NCBI GenBank assembly: GCA_019745755.1
Contig: JAIESS010000099.1
Coordinates: forward strand, 1 to 9,961
Origin: Alphaproteobacteria bacterium
GTDB lineage: Bacteria > Pseudomonadota > Alphaproteobacteria > Paracaedibacterales > JAKBAR01
DNA: 9,961 bases
Direction: 5' to 3'
Shown here: one piece after another, positions 1-5,940 of the stretch
Numbering within the stretch: the first letter of the stretch is position 1
Layout: each line of letters begins with the position of its first letter
Made by a program: the position numbers and the translations under genes
The notes under the pieces: model-generated
What the model was told of the DNA's origin: nothing
The model's database searches: none
Seen by the model: only the letters and a program-made list of their open reading frames with translations

Positions 1-2
1 TA

Positions 3-122
3 CGAAACCCAATGCATAACACCGTTACGTTTATTCAGACTGAGGATACGCTACATTCCTTCCTCCAAGGAAAGAGTGAATTTTTGCAAGAAAACAAGGG
101 GTGTCATCCTCATGAAACGTTA
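3..122 (+). pseudogene. 3' part of an unidentified gene, cut by the IS insertion
   Basis: One plus-strand frame is open from the left edge into the insertion sequence, where it would hit a TAG at 144-146. If 123-965 and one TA target copy are removed, this frame continues without a shift into seven more codons and a TAA at 986-988, giving a C-terminus of HETLETPYNF. The earliest ATG in view is at 12, but the gene may start left of the window. The translation looks protein-like (mixed polar residues, no obvious bias), but I do not recognise it. A competing reading exists: the same excision also creates a 33-codon minus-strand frame (ATG at 977-975, stop at 33-31), and another plus frame is open over 1-120. 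That a gene was interrupted is therefore likely but not proven. Confidence 0.45.
121..122. repeat. TA target-site duplication, left copy
   Basis: TA directly precedes the left inverted repeat, and a second TA follows the right repeat at 966-967. TA is its own complement, so it could also be counted as part of the repeats. Removing exactly one copy restores an open frame across the site, which favours the duplication reading. Confidence 0.6.
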
Positions 123-141
123 GACACTGTCGTCACGAGAT
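123..141 (+). repeat. Left terminal inverted repeat of the IS
   Basis: These 19 bases pair with the right end at 947-965 with two mismatches in the middle (TC here against AA in the other arm). The outer GACACTG and the inner GTCACGAGAT are identical between arms. Confidence 0.85.
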
Positions 142-895
142 TTTAGTCCATAAAGCAAGGCACCTGATATGAACGGCAGCGAAGAATGATGCTGTATTTT
201 TAACATAACATGTAGCAATTCCGAGCCATTACTTGAGGTGAAGGAAGGCGTTTTTGACCAAATGGCGCAATTTATAGAGGTCTTTGTCATAATTTCGTTG
301 GATTTTGCGATTTTTTCGAGGTGGAATAACGAGATTCATCCCCAAAACAGCGGCAAGATCGATAATATCTTGCCTATCATACGCCTTGTCAGCAAGCAAA
401 TATGAGGAATCTAGGCCATCGATAAGTTTTGAAGCTTGCGTGCAATCAGCTGTGGTACCGTCTGTAATAAAGGCTCGGACCGACATACCAAACGCATCCA
501 CGGCCAGGTGTATCTTGGTGTTGAGCCCCCTTTTAAACGGCTCATTTCTTGGTTCCCGCCTTTTGCTCCTGCCGCGTGAGGGTGCACTTTTGTGTGCGTG
601 GCATCGATCATGAGCCACTCAAAATCGGGGTCGATAATGAGGGTTTCGAGCAGTTTTTCCCAAACTCCCTTGTCTCTCCAGCGAATAAATGTCGGTGCGT
701 GTTGCTCCATCCGCCGTAATCAGGCGGCAAGTCACGCCATGGCACACCCGTTCGAAGAATCCAAAATACGGCATTGATGAACCGGCGATTGTCCCTCGAA
801 ACACCACCCCAAGAACCTTCTCTTGCAGGCAAATGGGGGCCTAGAAGGTTCCATATGTGATCGGAAATATCATGGTGACGGTGGGCTGATGGCAT
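133..895 (-). pseudogene. IS5-family DDE transposase, inactivated
   Basis: The conceptual product is about 254 residues, read in three frames from ATG 895 to TGA 133. The N-terminal part has the family's signature (DNRRFINAVFWILRTG, then PWRDLPPDYGGW). One base is missing near 690/691, where the expected NTHRRFIRWRDKG changes frame. The next segment has the first catalytic aspartate in LMIDATHTKVH and runs to a TTTAAAA slippery site at 531-537. The last segment has LNTKIHLAVDAFGM and the second aspartate in LLADKAYD. The third catalytic position, normally glutamate in the VENAFLHLK motif as I recall it, is lysine here (codon 255-253). A TAA at 231-229 then interrupts a tail that continues in frame to 133 (GIATCYVKNTASFFAAV). 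The arithmetic fits: 763 bases plus the lost base plus the re-read base gives 255 codons. Confidence 0.88.
531..537 (-). promoter_or_regulatory. TTTAAAA slippery heptamer for -1 frameshifting
   Basis: In the upstream transposase frame the minus strand reads T TTA AAA, followed by GGG GGC. This is the canonical X XXY YYZ arrangement, placed exactly where the two conserved halves (KGG and LNTKIHLAVDA) join in the -1 frame. Members of this IS group are known to make the full transposase by frameshifting. That this site works is inferred from position and pattern. Confidence 0.7.
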
Positions 896-946
896 CGTTT
901 TTTCTTCAGTAATGTGTGATCCTCATCGAGGTATAGCCTATTTCTT

Positions 947-965
947 ATCTCGTGACTTCAGTGTC
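947..965 (-). repeat. Right terminal inverted repeat of the IS
   Basis: The reverse complement reads GACACTGAAGTCACGAGAT and matches the left end at 17 of 19 positions. This end lies upstream of the transposase start. Confidence 0.85.
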
Positions 966-967
966 TA
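966..967. repeat. TA target-site duplication, right copy
   Basis: TA directly follows the right inverted repeat and matches the TA at 121-122. Confidence 0.6.
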
Positions 968-988
968 GAAACCCCATACAATTTCTAA
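968..988 (+). pseudogene. Last codons of the IS-interrupted gene
   Basis: This short stretch carries codons for ETPYNF and a TAA stop. It is in frame with the open frame ending at 122 once the insertion sequence and one TA copy are removed. Alone it codes for nothing. It matters as the right half of the split gene and as support for the exact ends of the element. Confidence 0.4.
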
Positions 989-1057
989 AAAAATTCCCTT
1001 AAAATTACTCCTTGATTTATGAAAAATAAAAACTACTTGTTCCGATAAGGAATTTTT
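989..1057. repeat. Imperfect inverted repeat before the membrane-protein gene
   Basis: AAAAATTCCCTTA at 989-1001 and TAAGGAATTTTT at 1046-1057 are complementary apart from one extra C, with 44 bases between them. On the plus strand the second arm leads into more T residues, so it could end transcription of the IS-interrupted gene. It also contains the only AAGG near the next start codon. The long loop makes either role uncertain. Confidence 0.35.
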
Positions 1058-1071
1058 ATTTTCCACAGTCC

Positions 1072-2160
1072 ATGCGCATCGAACGTACACCGGTTACCGT
1101 TTATGATGTTTTCGGGTATGTCTTGCCCGGTGTATTGATCGTGACCTATATCCTCTATGATGTGGGGATATTTGATGATGTGAAGGGAAAGATCCTTAAT
1201 ACTCCAGATACATGGGCGGATGATGCACTGATTGCTATTCTTTACTTCACATTTTGTTATGTCATGGGGCAGGTTCTATCCTATCTTGGCACGTTTTTTA
1301 TCGAAGACATCGTTCGGGCGTTTTACGGCGCCCCGGGATGTTATTTGATGATGACGAAGGGGGAGCAGGAGAAAATCCGATGGACAAGAACGACAATCGA
1401 AAAATTAGAGCCCTGTAAAAAAATCAACGAAGCGTGGGATGATCAAAATCTAAAATGTAAAGATAAATTTTTAATTTTTGTAAGGATTGCGCTCTCTACA
1501 ATAGCAGTTGCCTTCTTATGGTTGTTAAGATTAGGTTTCTCCTTCTTTCATGGGCTAATTCTATGGGCATTTAAACCTCTCATTGGCCCATACATCTACA
1601 TGTCCGATCGTTTTGATGGGGATAAAGAATCATTCCCCCCAGATCCTCGAGGAAAACTTGTTCATTTTTTAGAGAAACGAGAATTGCTCATACCTCCTGA
1701 AAAAGAGGAAAAGAAAAATAACTCTCTATTTCTTCTCGTCTCATCGTTTATTCGTTATGAGGAGGAAGCAAAATATATCAATAATTACATGGTGTTGACG
1801 GGGGCTATGCGCACCTTTTCCATGGCGTTTCTTCTCATGGGGTGGTGGGAAGTGGGTCAATATTATGGGTATATAGATGGTCATGAGTATGTAATTGTAG
1901 ATCAAGCATACTTCTTATTTTTTAATTCAAACCAACTGGTTTCACTGTTTGGAATTCCGGAAGTAATCCCCTCAATTTTTAATGGTCCTGCATGTTTTCT
2001 AAGTTTTTTTGTCATCTCCATCATCCTCATGTTGCTGTATATAAAATTTGATCGGCGCTATGCTGAAGAAATCATTACGGCGGTAATTCATAATAATTAC
2101 GAGGAGAAGAAGAGCGAAGAAAAAAAGTGCCCCATATGTATCTGCGAGAAGAAGAAATAG
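1072..2160 (+). CDS. Multi-pass inner-membrane protein of unknown function
   Basis: The product has 362 residues and I do not recognise a named family. Hydrophobic segments lie at about residues 10-30, 51-72, 133-152, 155-176, 239-258 and 306-325, so six membrane passes are likely. A charged stretch separates segments 2 and 3 (about 92-132). A larger polar stretch with many Lys and Glu separates 4 and 5 (about 178-236). The N-terminus has a YDVFGYVLPG motif leading straight into the first helix, a pattern I vaguely associate with uncharacterised bacterial membrane proteins. The C-terminus is a Lys/Glu-rich tail with CPICIC (Cys 353, 356, 358), which could bind a metal. ATG 1072 is the only usable start in the frame; the nearest AAGG is more than 20 bases upstream, so initiation may be weak. 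It stands alone, just right of the decayed IS, and converges on the sfsA remnant. Confidence 0.8.
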   Translation: MRIERTPVTVYDVFGYVLPGVLIVTYILYDVGIFDDVKGKILNTPDTWADDALIAILYFTFCYVMGQVLSYLGTFFIEDIVRAFYGAPGCYLMMTKGEQEKIRWTRTTIEKLEPCKKINEAWDDQNLKCKDKFLIFVRIALSTIAVAFLWLLRLGFSFFHGLILWAFKPLIGPYIYMSDRFDGDKESFPPDPRGKLVHFLEKRELLIPPEKEEKKNNSLFLLVSSFIRYEEEAKYINNYMVLTGAMRTFSMAFLLMGWWEVGQYYGYIDGHEYVIVDQAYFLFFNSNQLVSLFGIPEVIPSIFNGPACFLSFFVISIILMLLYIKFDRRYAEEIITAVIHNNYEEKKSEEKKCPICICEKKK

Positions 2161-2178
2161 GCCTTAAGTACTTTATCC

Positions 2179-2578
2179 TCACACCCCACTTAGATACCTA
2201 ATCTCTCTCGTCAATATCAGATCATTCAGGGACGGCTTGACTGTAAACGCATAGATCTCCACACCACTCTCCTTTGCCTCCTTAGCGATAACGGCATAGG
2301 CGGGATCGATGAACCCTGCAAGGGAAAAAGATGCCACATCGTCCCGTTGAATAATATACAGCATGACACAGCGCGCGCCTGTCTCCCGTAGCACCATCAG
2401 ATCCCTCAGGTGTTTTTGACCACGCTCCGTGACTGAATCGGGGAAATAAGCGGTGGTTCCTTTTTTATAGTGCACATTTTTAACCTCAATATAACAGGTG
2501 GGCTGGGGGGCAAGTAAGGGCACCCCTATGTGTGTGTTTTTTTGTGCGTATTTTTTAAGGATAATTTCTAAAGTATGG
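2179..2578 (-). pseudogene. sfsA: Truncated, internally deleted sfsA remnant
   Basis: From about 2520 down to a TGA at 2181-2179 this encodes the C-terminal half of SfsA, including CYIEVKNVHYKKGTTAYFPD and the normal end EIRYL. The N-terminal half, with the RYKRF and HCPNTG motifs and the conserved RLDF aspartate, is missing. A further trace at 2561-2578 matches the intact gene (4048-4065, coding HTLEM) at 16 of 18 bases but in a different frame, so about 115 bases have been lost in between. A GTG at 2523 is the only possible start for the open part and has no convincing ribosome binding site. The core 2334-2505 is almost identical to the intact copy, while the C-terminal 49 residues are only about 55% identical. 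It is very probably non-functional, although the 114-codon stretch is still open. Confidence 0.85.
2334..2505. repeat. Direct repeat, sfsA core, copy 1
   Basis: These 172 bases match 3707-3878 with seven mismatches, including an uninterrupted identical run of 97 bases (2385-2481). Similarity falls sharply on both sides. Both copies have the same orientation, 1373 bases apart, so recombination between them could delete the Cys-rich gene in between. Confidence 0.9.
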
Positions 2579-2850
2579 AGAGCAAACTATTGTAGGAGGG
2601 GGGTGAACAACGAAAAAAGATTAGAAATAAACCCATTAAGCCAGTTGCTAAAAGAGGATCAATAACGAGAAGTAAAATAAAAAATTCTCACTTTTAAACC
2701 AGTTTTTCACGAAAAAAACGATGTGAGCGCATCAATAAAAAAAATTATTTTTATAATATTTAATAATAAATTATGCTATATATGTCCATGAATAGGTGTT
2801 AATAAACGCTTTATTCCAAAAAACATCTCTTCTTAATAAGGATACGTCTT
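2579..2850. other. AT-rich spacer with a possible promoter
   Basis: I see no gene here. The stretch becomes very AT-rich towards its right half. A perfect TATAAT lies at 2752-2757, but no good -35 element sits 17 bases upstream. A second AT-rich candidate -10 (TATGCT) is at 2772-2777. Either could drive the Cys-rich gene at 2851, leaving a leader of roughly 70-90 bases. The left end carries no recognisable sfsA sequence beyond 2578. Confidence 0.3.
2838..2842 (+). promoter_or_regulatory. Ribosome binding site of the Cys-rich protein gene
   Basis: AAGGA lies 8 bases before ATG 2851. This supports that start over the out-of-frame ATG at 2796, which has no such site, and over the in-frame ATG at 2875. 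Confidence 0.65.
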
Positions 2851-3480
2851 ATGAAACATTTTTATTCTTTTACAATGAAAGGGGCTCAGTCTGCCTCAAA
2901 AATATTTCGCATCTTATTCCTTTTACCCTTTTTATTCTGTGGACAAGTAATAGGAAAAGGCTATATCGAGAGAACTTTAGATCATATTTCTAACCATAAA
3001 GTACTCTACGCAACGGGCGTCGTTGTCCTGACAGCAGCTTATTTTATACCTACTGCTGAAGCCGTTCCTTTTCAAACCCACCCTCTCTCCATTAATCGTT
3101 GCCCGCCTTGCATACCTATGGATTTTGAAGTTACGAAATCATCCGCTCCTCATTGTTACTTTCAGCCTCCTCAATGGGGTCAAGGATACTGCGGACCTTA
3201 TGTTGAGGCAGTAACCGCTATTGCTGATAATATCGTTTATATGGGCAAGGAACTTTCAACGTTTTTAATAAATCAAATGAGGAGGTGTGAGTTTGTGTGC
3301 CCTGATATTCCTTTAATTCCAGAGATGTCTAAAAATAATGCAATTAATGGGTTTTTCAATTGCGCCTACAATATGACAAAACCTTTTATGATGGATACGC
3401 CAGCCTACCTCTATACCAAAATTTCTGAAGAAACGAGGCAATGTTGGTGGAGATCGATGGTATTTTCAACCCTCTCCTGA
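2851..3480 (+). CDS. Cys-rich, probably exported protein of unknown function
   Basis: The product has 209 residues and I do not recognise it. Two hydrophobic stretches lie at about residues 19-36 and 51-67. The second ends in TAEAVP, where A-E-A (69-71) resembles a signal peptidase I site, so the protein is either cleaved after residue 71 by way of a long bipartite leader or anchored by two helices. The remainder is polar and carries eight cysteines (84, 87, 102, 114, 146, 150, 171, 198), including a CPPC at 84-87. The even number and the export signal suggest disulfide bonds outside the cytoplasm. A CPPC motif alone does not make it a thioredoxin, and no thioredoxin fold pattern is visible. 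It lies alone between the two sfsA copies in an AT-rich setting, on the opposite strand, as expected for a lineage-specific gene inserted there. Confidence 0.7.
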   Translation: MKHFYSFTMKGAQSASKIFRILFLLPFLFCGQVIGKGYIERTLDHISNHKVLYATGVVVLTAAYFIPTAEAVPFQTHPLSINRCPPCIPMDFEVTKSSAPHCYFQPPQWGQGYCGPYVEAVTAIADNIVYMGKELSTFLINQMRRCEFVCPDIPLIPEMSKNNAINGFFNCAYNMTKPFMMDTPAYLYTKISEETRQCWWRSMVFSTLS

Positions 3481-3528
3481 TTGCAGTGTGGGGTGGAATT
3501 AATGGGTTTTTTTGTAACTCATCCTTTT

Positions 3529-3554
3529 TTAAGAGGTGAAATGTCATCTCTTAA
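3529..3554. repeat. Hairpin between two convergent genes
   Basis: TTAAGAGGTGA (3529-3539) and TCATCTCTTAA (3544-3554) form an 11-bp stem with a four-base loop. It has ten Watson-Crick pairs and one G-U pair in plus-strand RNA, and one mismatch in minus-strand RNA. It abuts the sfsA stop codon and lies 49 bases after the stop of the Cys-rich gene. No T-run follows it on either strand, so a role as intrinsic terminator is uncertain; transcript end protection is equally possible. Confidence 0.5.
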
Positions 3555-4256
3555 TTACTCCCGCGCATAAGGGATTTCTCTTGCAAGGGTAATGGCATTG
3601 AGAGCGAGTCTTGCCATAAAGGCATAAATCTCTACCCCATGCTCCTGGGCTTCCCTTGCAAGTTTAGTATATGTGGGATCAATAAAATCTGCGAGAGCAA
3701 AATTTTCCACATCGTCCCGTTGAATAATATACAGCATGACACAGCGCGCCCCTTCCCCCCGTAGCACCATCAGATCCCTCAGGTGTTTTTGACCACGCTC
3801 CGTGACTGAATCGGGGAAATAAGCGGTGGTTCCTTTTTTATAGTGCACATTTTTCACCTCCACATAACAGGTGGGCTGATCCACTGCCGTAAGAGCAAAA
3901 TCAAGGCGTGATTCCTTATTGATTTTTACTTCTTTATGAACAGCGTCATACCCCCGCAGCATGGGGAAAAAGCCGTTCAATAGCCCTTCATGGACAAGTT
4001 TATTAGGGTTTTGCGTATTGACGCCGACAAAATGTCCCTCTTCCTCAATCATTTCCAAAGTATGGGCATATTTACGCTTAGGATCATTGCTTTTAGACAA
4101 GCCCACACGTCGCCCTTCTTCAATAAGGCCCAGCATAGCCCCTGTATTGGGGCAATGGGCCGTAATGATTTCACCCCCCTCAAGGCGCACATCCACCATG
4201 AAACGTTTATAGCGCTTGATAAGAATCCCTGGTATGAGAGGTGGATTAAATTGCAT
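3555..4256 (-). CDS. sfsA: SfsA family protein (sugar fermentation stimulation protein homologue)
   Basis: The 233-residue product is full length for the family. The N-terminal part (about 1-80) has RYKRFMVDV and HCPNTGAM, followed by AHTLEMIEEEGHFVGVNTQNPNKLV in two adjoining blocks. The C-terminal part has SRLDF (about 116-120) and CYVEVKNV (about 129-136). The spacing D...ExK is like the active site of PD-(D/E)XK nuclease folds, to which SfsA has been related. The family was named for enhanced maltose metabolism and DNA binding in E. coli, and its biochemical role is unsettled. The gene is divergent from the CinA-like gene with 54 bases between starts. Linkage of sfsA with a COG1058 protein is, as I recall, common in alphaproteobacteria. 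Part of its 3' half (3707-3878) is almost identical to the remnant at 2334-2505. Confidence 0.93.
   Translation of the reverse strand: MQFNPPLIPGILIKRYKRFMVDVRLEGGEIITAHCPNTGAMLGLIEEGRRVGLSKSNDPKRKYAHTLEMIEEEGHFVGVNTQNPNKLVHEGLLNGFFPMLRGYDAVHKEVKINKESRLDFALTAVDQPTCYVEVKNVHYKKGTTAYFPDSVTERGQKHLRDLMVLRGEGARCVMLYIIQRDDVENFALADFIDPTYTKLAREAQEHGVEIYAFMARLALNAITLAREIPYARE
3707..3878. repeat. Direct repeat, sfsA core, copy 2
   Basis: This is the partner of 2334-2505, inside the intact sfsA. There are seven mismatches in 172 bases, four of them clustered within 3750-3757. Confidence 0.9.
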
Positions 4257-4310
4257 CGCGGCGTAGACTCTTTTAGAATGGGGCTACTTTTATGTAGGGG
4301 ATTTTAAGTC

Positions 4311-5030
4311 ATGACGCAAGAACAACCCACAGCGGCACTCCTGATCATTGGGAATGAAATTTTGTGCGGACGGACGGTAGATAAGAATATTGCATTCCTC
4401 ACAAAGGCTCTTTTTGATCTTGGGATTGAGGCTCAAGAAGTACGCATCGTAAAGGATACATTCGATGCTATTATTCATGCAGTGAATGCCCTTCGAAAGG
4501 CACACACCTATGTTTTCACAACGGGAGGCATTGGCCCAACCCATGATGATATTACAGCAGAAGCTATGGCCAAAGCTTTTGGTCTACCATTCGAAGAACA
4601 TGCTGAGGCATCTGCCATTCTTTTGAATCACTATGGGGATCAGTATACACAAGCACGCAGGCGCATGGCCATGATGCCACGGGGCGCCCATTTGCTTCCC
4701 AACCCCGCGAGCAGTGCCCCTGGATTTTATGTGGAAAACGTCTATGTCATGGCCGGCGTGCCAAGTATTATGCAGGGAATGTTTGCTCTTTTAGGTTCCA
4801 AGCTTACCCCCGGTGATCCTATTTTTACAGAGACCATGACTTTTTATATTGCTGAAAGCATGATTGCAGATACATTACGCTCCCTTCAAGAAGACAATCC
4901 TGTCACGGACATAGGAAGTTATCCCTTTTTCAAAAACAACCAAATTGGAACATCGATTCTTGTACGCTCACGGGATAAAAATGCCCTCGATCACGTTATG
5001 AAAGCACTCATGACTATCAGTGAATCATAA
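4311..5030 (+). CDS. CinA N-terminal-domain (COG1058) protein, molybdopterin-binding-like
   Basis: The 239-residue product has the MoCF-type domain of CinA: IGNEILCGRTVDKN near the start (about 13-26) and the loop TTGGIGPTHDDIT (about 70-82), which binds the pterin or nucleotide in related proteins. It lacks the C-terminal PncC-type NMN deamidase domain of full CinA, so it is the stand-alone form. Proteins with this domain are often annotated as competence/damage-inducible protein A or molybdopterin-binding; some CinA proteins have ADP-ribose pyrophosphatase activity in this domain. Which reaction applies here cannot be told from sequence. ATG 4311 follows an AGGGG at 4296-4300. It is divergent from sfsA and converges on the RMD1 gene, with one base between the stop codons. 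Confidence 0.9.
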   Translation: MTQEQPTAALLIIGNEILCGRTVDKNIAFLTKALFDLGIEAQEVRIVKDTFDAIIHAVNALRKAHTYVFTTGGIGPTHDDITAEAMAKAFGLPFEEHAEASAILLNHYGDQYTQARRRMAMMPRGAHLLPNPASSAPGFYVENVYVMAGVPSIMQGMFALLGSKLTPGDPIFTETMTFYIAESMIADTLRSLQEDNPVTDIGSYPFFKNNQIGTSILVRSRDKNALDHVMKALMTISES

Positions 5031-5031
5031 C

Positions 5032-5832
5032 TTACATCCATTTCAAAAAATCTTTCAAAATGACAAGAACAACCTCGATGACGATGAGATAAATAATAAT
5101 AAGCTCGAGACGTGACGAATGGAGATGATTAAGTTCATTGGACATAACCTCATAAAGCTCATGAATCACATCCAGGCGTTTATTGAGAATATCGAGACGC
5201 GTTTGAATGTCCATATACTCTGCCGCCATCATGTAATAAGGCTCAAATTTAGGACGTCGCCAAAAAAACTCCGGTGTATCAAGAATATCCGTATGAAGGT
5301 TAATGGAGTTACGCTCTGCAAAGAGCCCGCCCAACTGTTGTGCCAGTTTTTTGCGGGACATGAAAATCTTCCCTTTTTCTGCAAGTTCTTGAGGAATATG
5401 GCGGGTTTTTTGAATAGTGCGACCAATAGACTCCTCAAATGTTGCAAGCTTCACGGATTGGGATAAACCATGGGAAATAGATAACTTGATAAGGACATCA
5501 TCCTCCTCTAAGACGATTTCATCTTCTTCCTCAATGATCTGGGTTTTGTCCCCAACAAGAAACGTAGAATAGTCCTCCACAGCAGAGATTAAAGGATGAA
5601 TCTCAAAACCCTTTACAAGGTCAAGAATCTGCCCTTCCCCACCAAGATCAAACCCCCATGTAATAATGCAACCGTAAGGAAAGAAAAAGACATCCCCCAT
5701 ACGATCCCCTTGATCTTTTTGAATATGGATAACATCATCATGAAATTTTGGTTCATAGCCATGACTACGAAGAGACTTAGCAAAATCATCAACGTTGTAA
5801 GAGTCGGCTGTGCAAAAAGATGTACATCGCAT
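5032..5832 (-). CDS. RMD1/RMND1 family (DUF155) membrane-anchored protein
   Basis: The 266-residue product has the family's marks in order: RCTSFCTADSY at the start, FFFPYGCIITWGF (about 49-61), LSISHGLSQSVKLATFE (about 117-133), FAERNSINLHTDILDTPEFFW (about 171-191, conserved across the family) and an HSSRLE block leading into one C-terminal membrane helix (about 243-260). A run of acidic residues lies at about 101-112. Yeast Rmd1 and human mitochondrial RMND1 belong to this family; RMND1 supports mitochondrial translation as an inner-membrane complex. The bacterial role is not established. ATG 5832 fits the conserved N-terminus although no Shine-Dalgarno sequence is visible in the AT-rich upstream region. 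The gene is divergent from glmS. Confidence 0.88.
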   Translation of the reverse strand: MRCTSFCTADSYNVDDFAKSLRSHGYEPKFHDDVIHIQKDQGDRMGDVFFFPYGCIITWGFDLGGEGQILDLVKGFEIHPLISAVEDYSTFLVGDKTQIIEEEDEIVLEEDDVLIKLSISHGLSQSVKLATFEESIGRTIQKTRHIPQELAEKGKIFMSRKKLAQQLGGLFAERNSINLHTDILDTPEFFWRRPKFEPYYMMAAEYMDIQTRLDILNKRLDVIHELYEVMSNELNHLHSSRLELIIIYLIVIEVVLVILKDFLKWM

Positions 5833-5940
5833 AAAAATAAATAAATTAAAAGTTATGACTCATTATGGATTATGTAACCCCTAGTGAGCAAGAGGGTGTG
5901 TTTAATATGATCAAGATAAGAAAAATTTGAAAGAACCCCA

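Larger units (their letters stand above)
123..965 (-). mobile_element. IS5-family (IS427-group-like) insertion sequence, decayed
   Basis: An 843-bp element is bounded by 19-bp terminal inverted repeats (123-141 and 947-965) that match at 17 of 19 positions and begin GACACTG. It is flanked by a TA duplication (121-122 and 966-967). Small TA-containing target duplications, a length near 850 bp and a two-frame transposase are typical of the IS427 group of the IS5 family. The transposase runs right to left and covers almost the whole element. The gene carries several disabling lesions, so the copy should be unable to move by itself, although its ends look intact enough to be used in trans. Family assignment is from memory of conserved transposase motifs. 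Confidence 0.85.

Noticed and set aside
305..613. Open plus-strand frame of 102 codons
   Set aside because: It lies antisense to the conserved transposase blocks, has no recognisable domain and no good ribosome binding site. It is a shadow of the transposase.
2711..2733. Hairpin GATGTGAGCGCATC beside a run of seven A, a possible minus-strand terminator
   Set aside because: The stem has only four Watson-Crick pairs on the minus strand plus a mismatch, and no minus-strand gene lies close upstream. Too weak to call.
2796..2993. Open plus-strand frame of 65 codons overlapping the start of the Cys-rich gene
   Set aside because: It has no ribosome binding site, while the overlapping frame at 2851 has AAGGA at good spacing, a leader-like N-terminus and runs three times longer.
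2179..4256. Possible composite transposon bounded by the two sfsA segments
   Set aside because: The repeated segments are pieces of a housekeeping-type gene with no inverted ends, target duplication or transposase, so homologous duplication is the simpler explanation.
5119..5466. Open plus-strand frame of 115 codons
   Set aside because: It is antisense to the well-conserved C-terminal half of the RMD1-family gene and has no recognisable feature.
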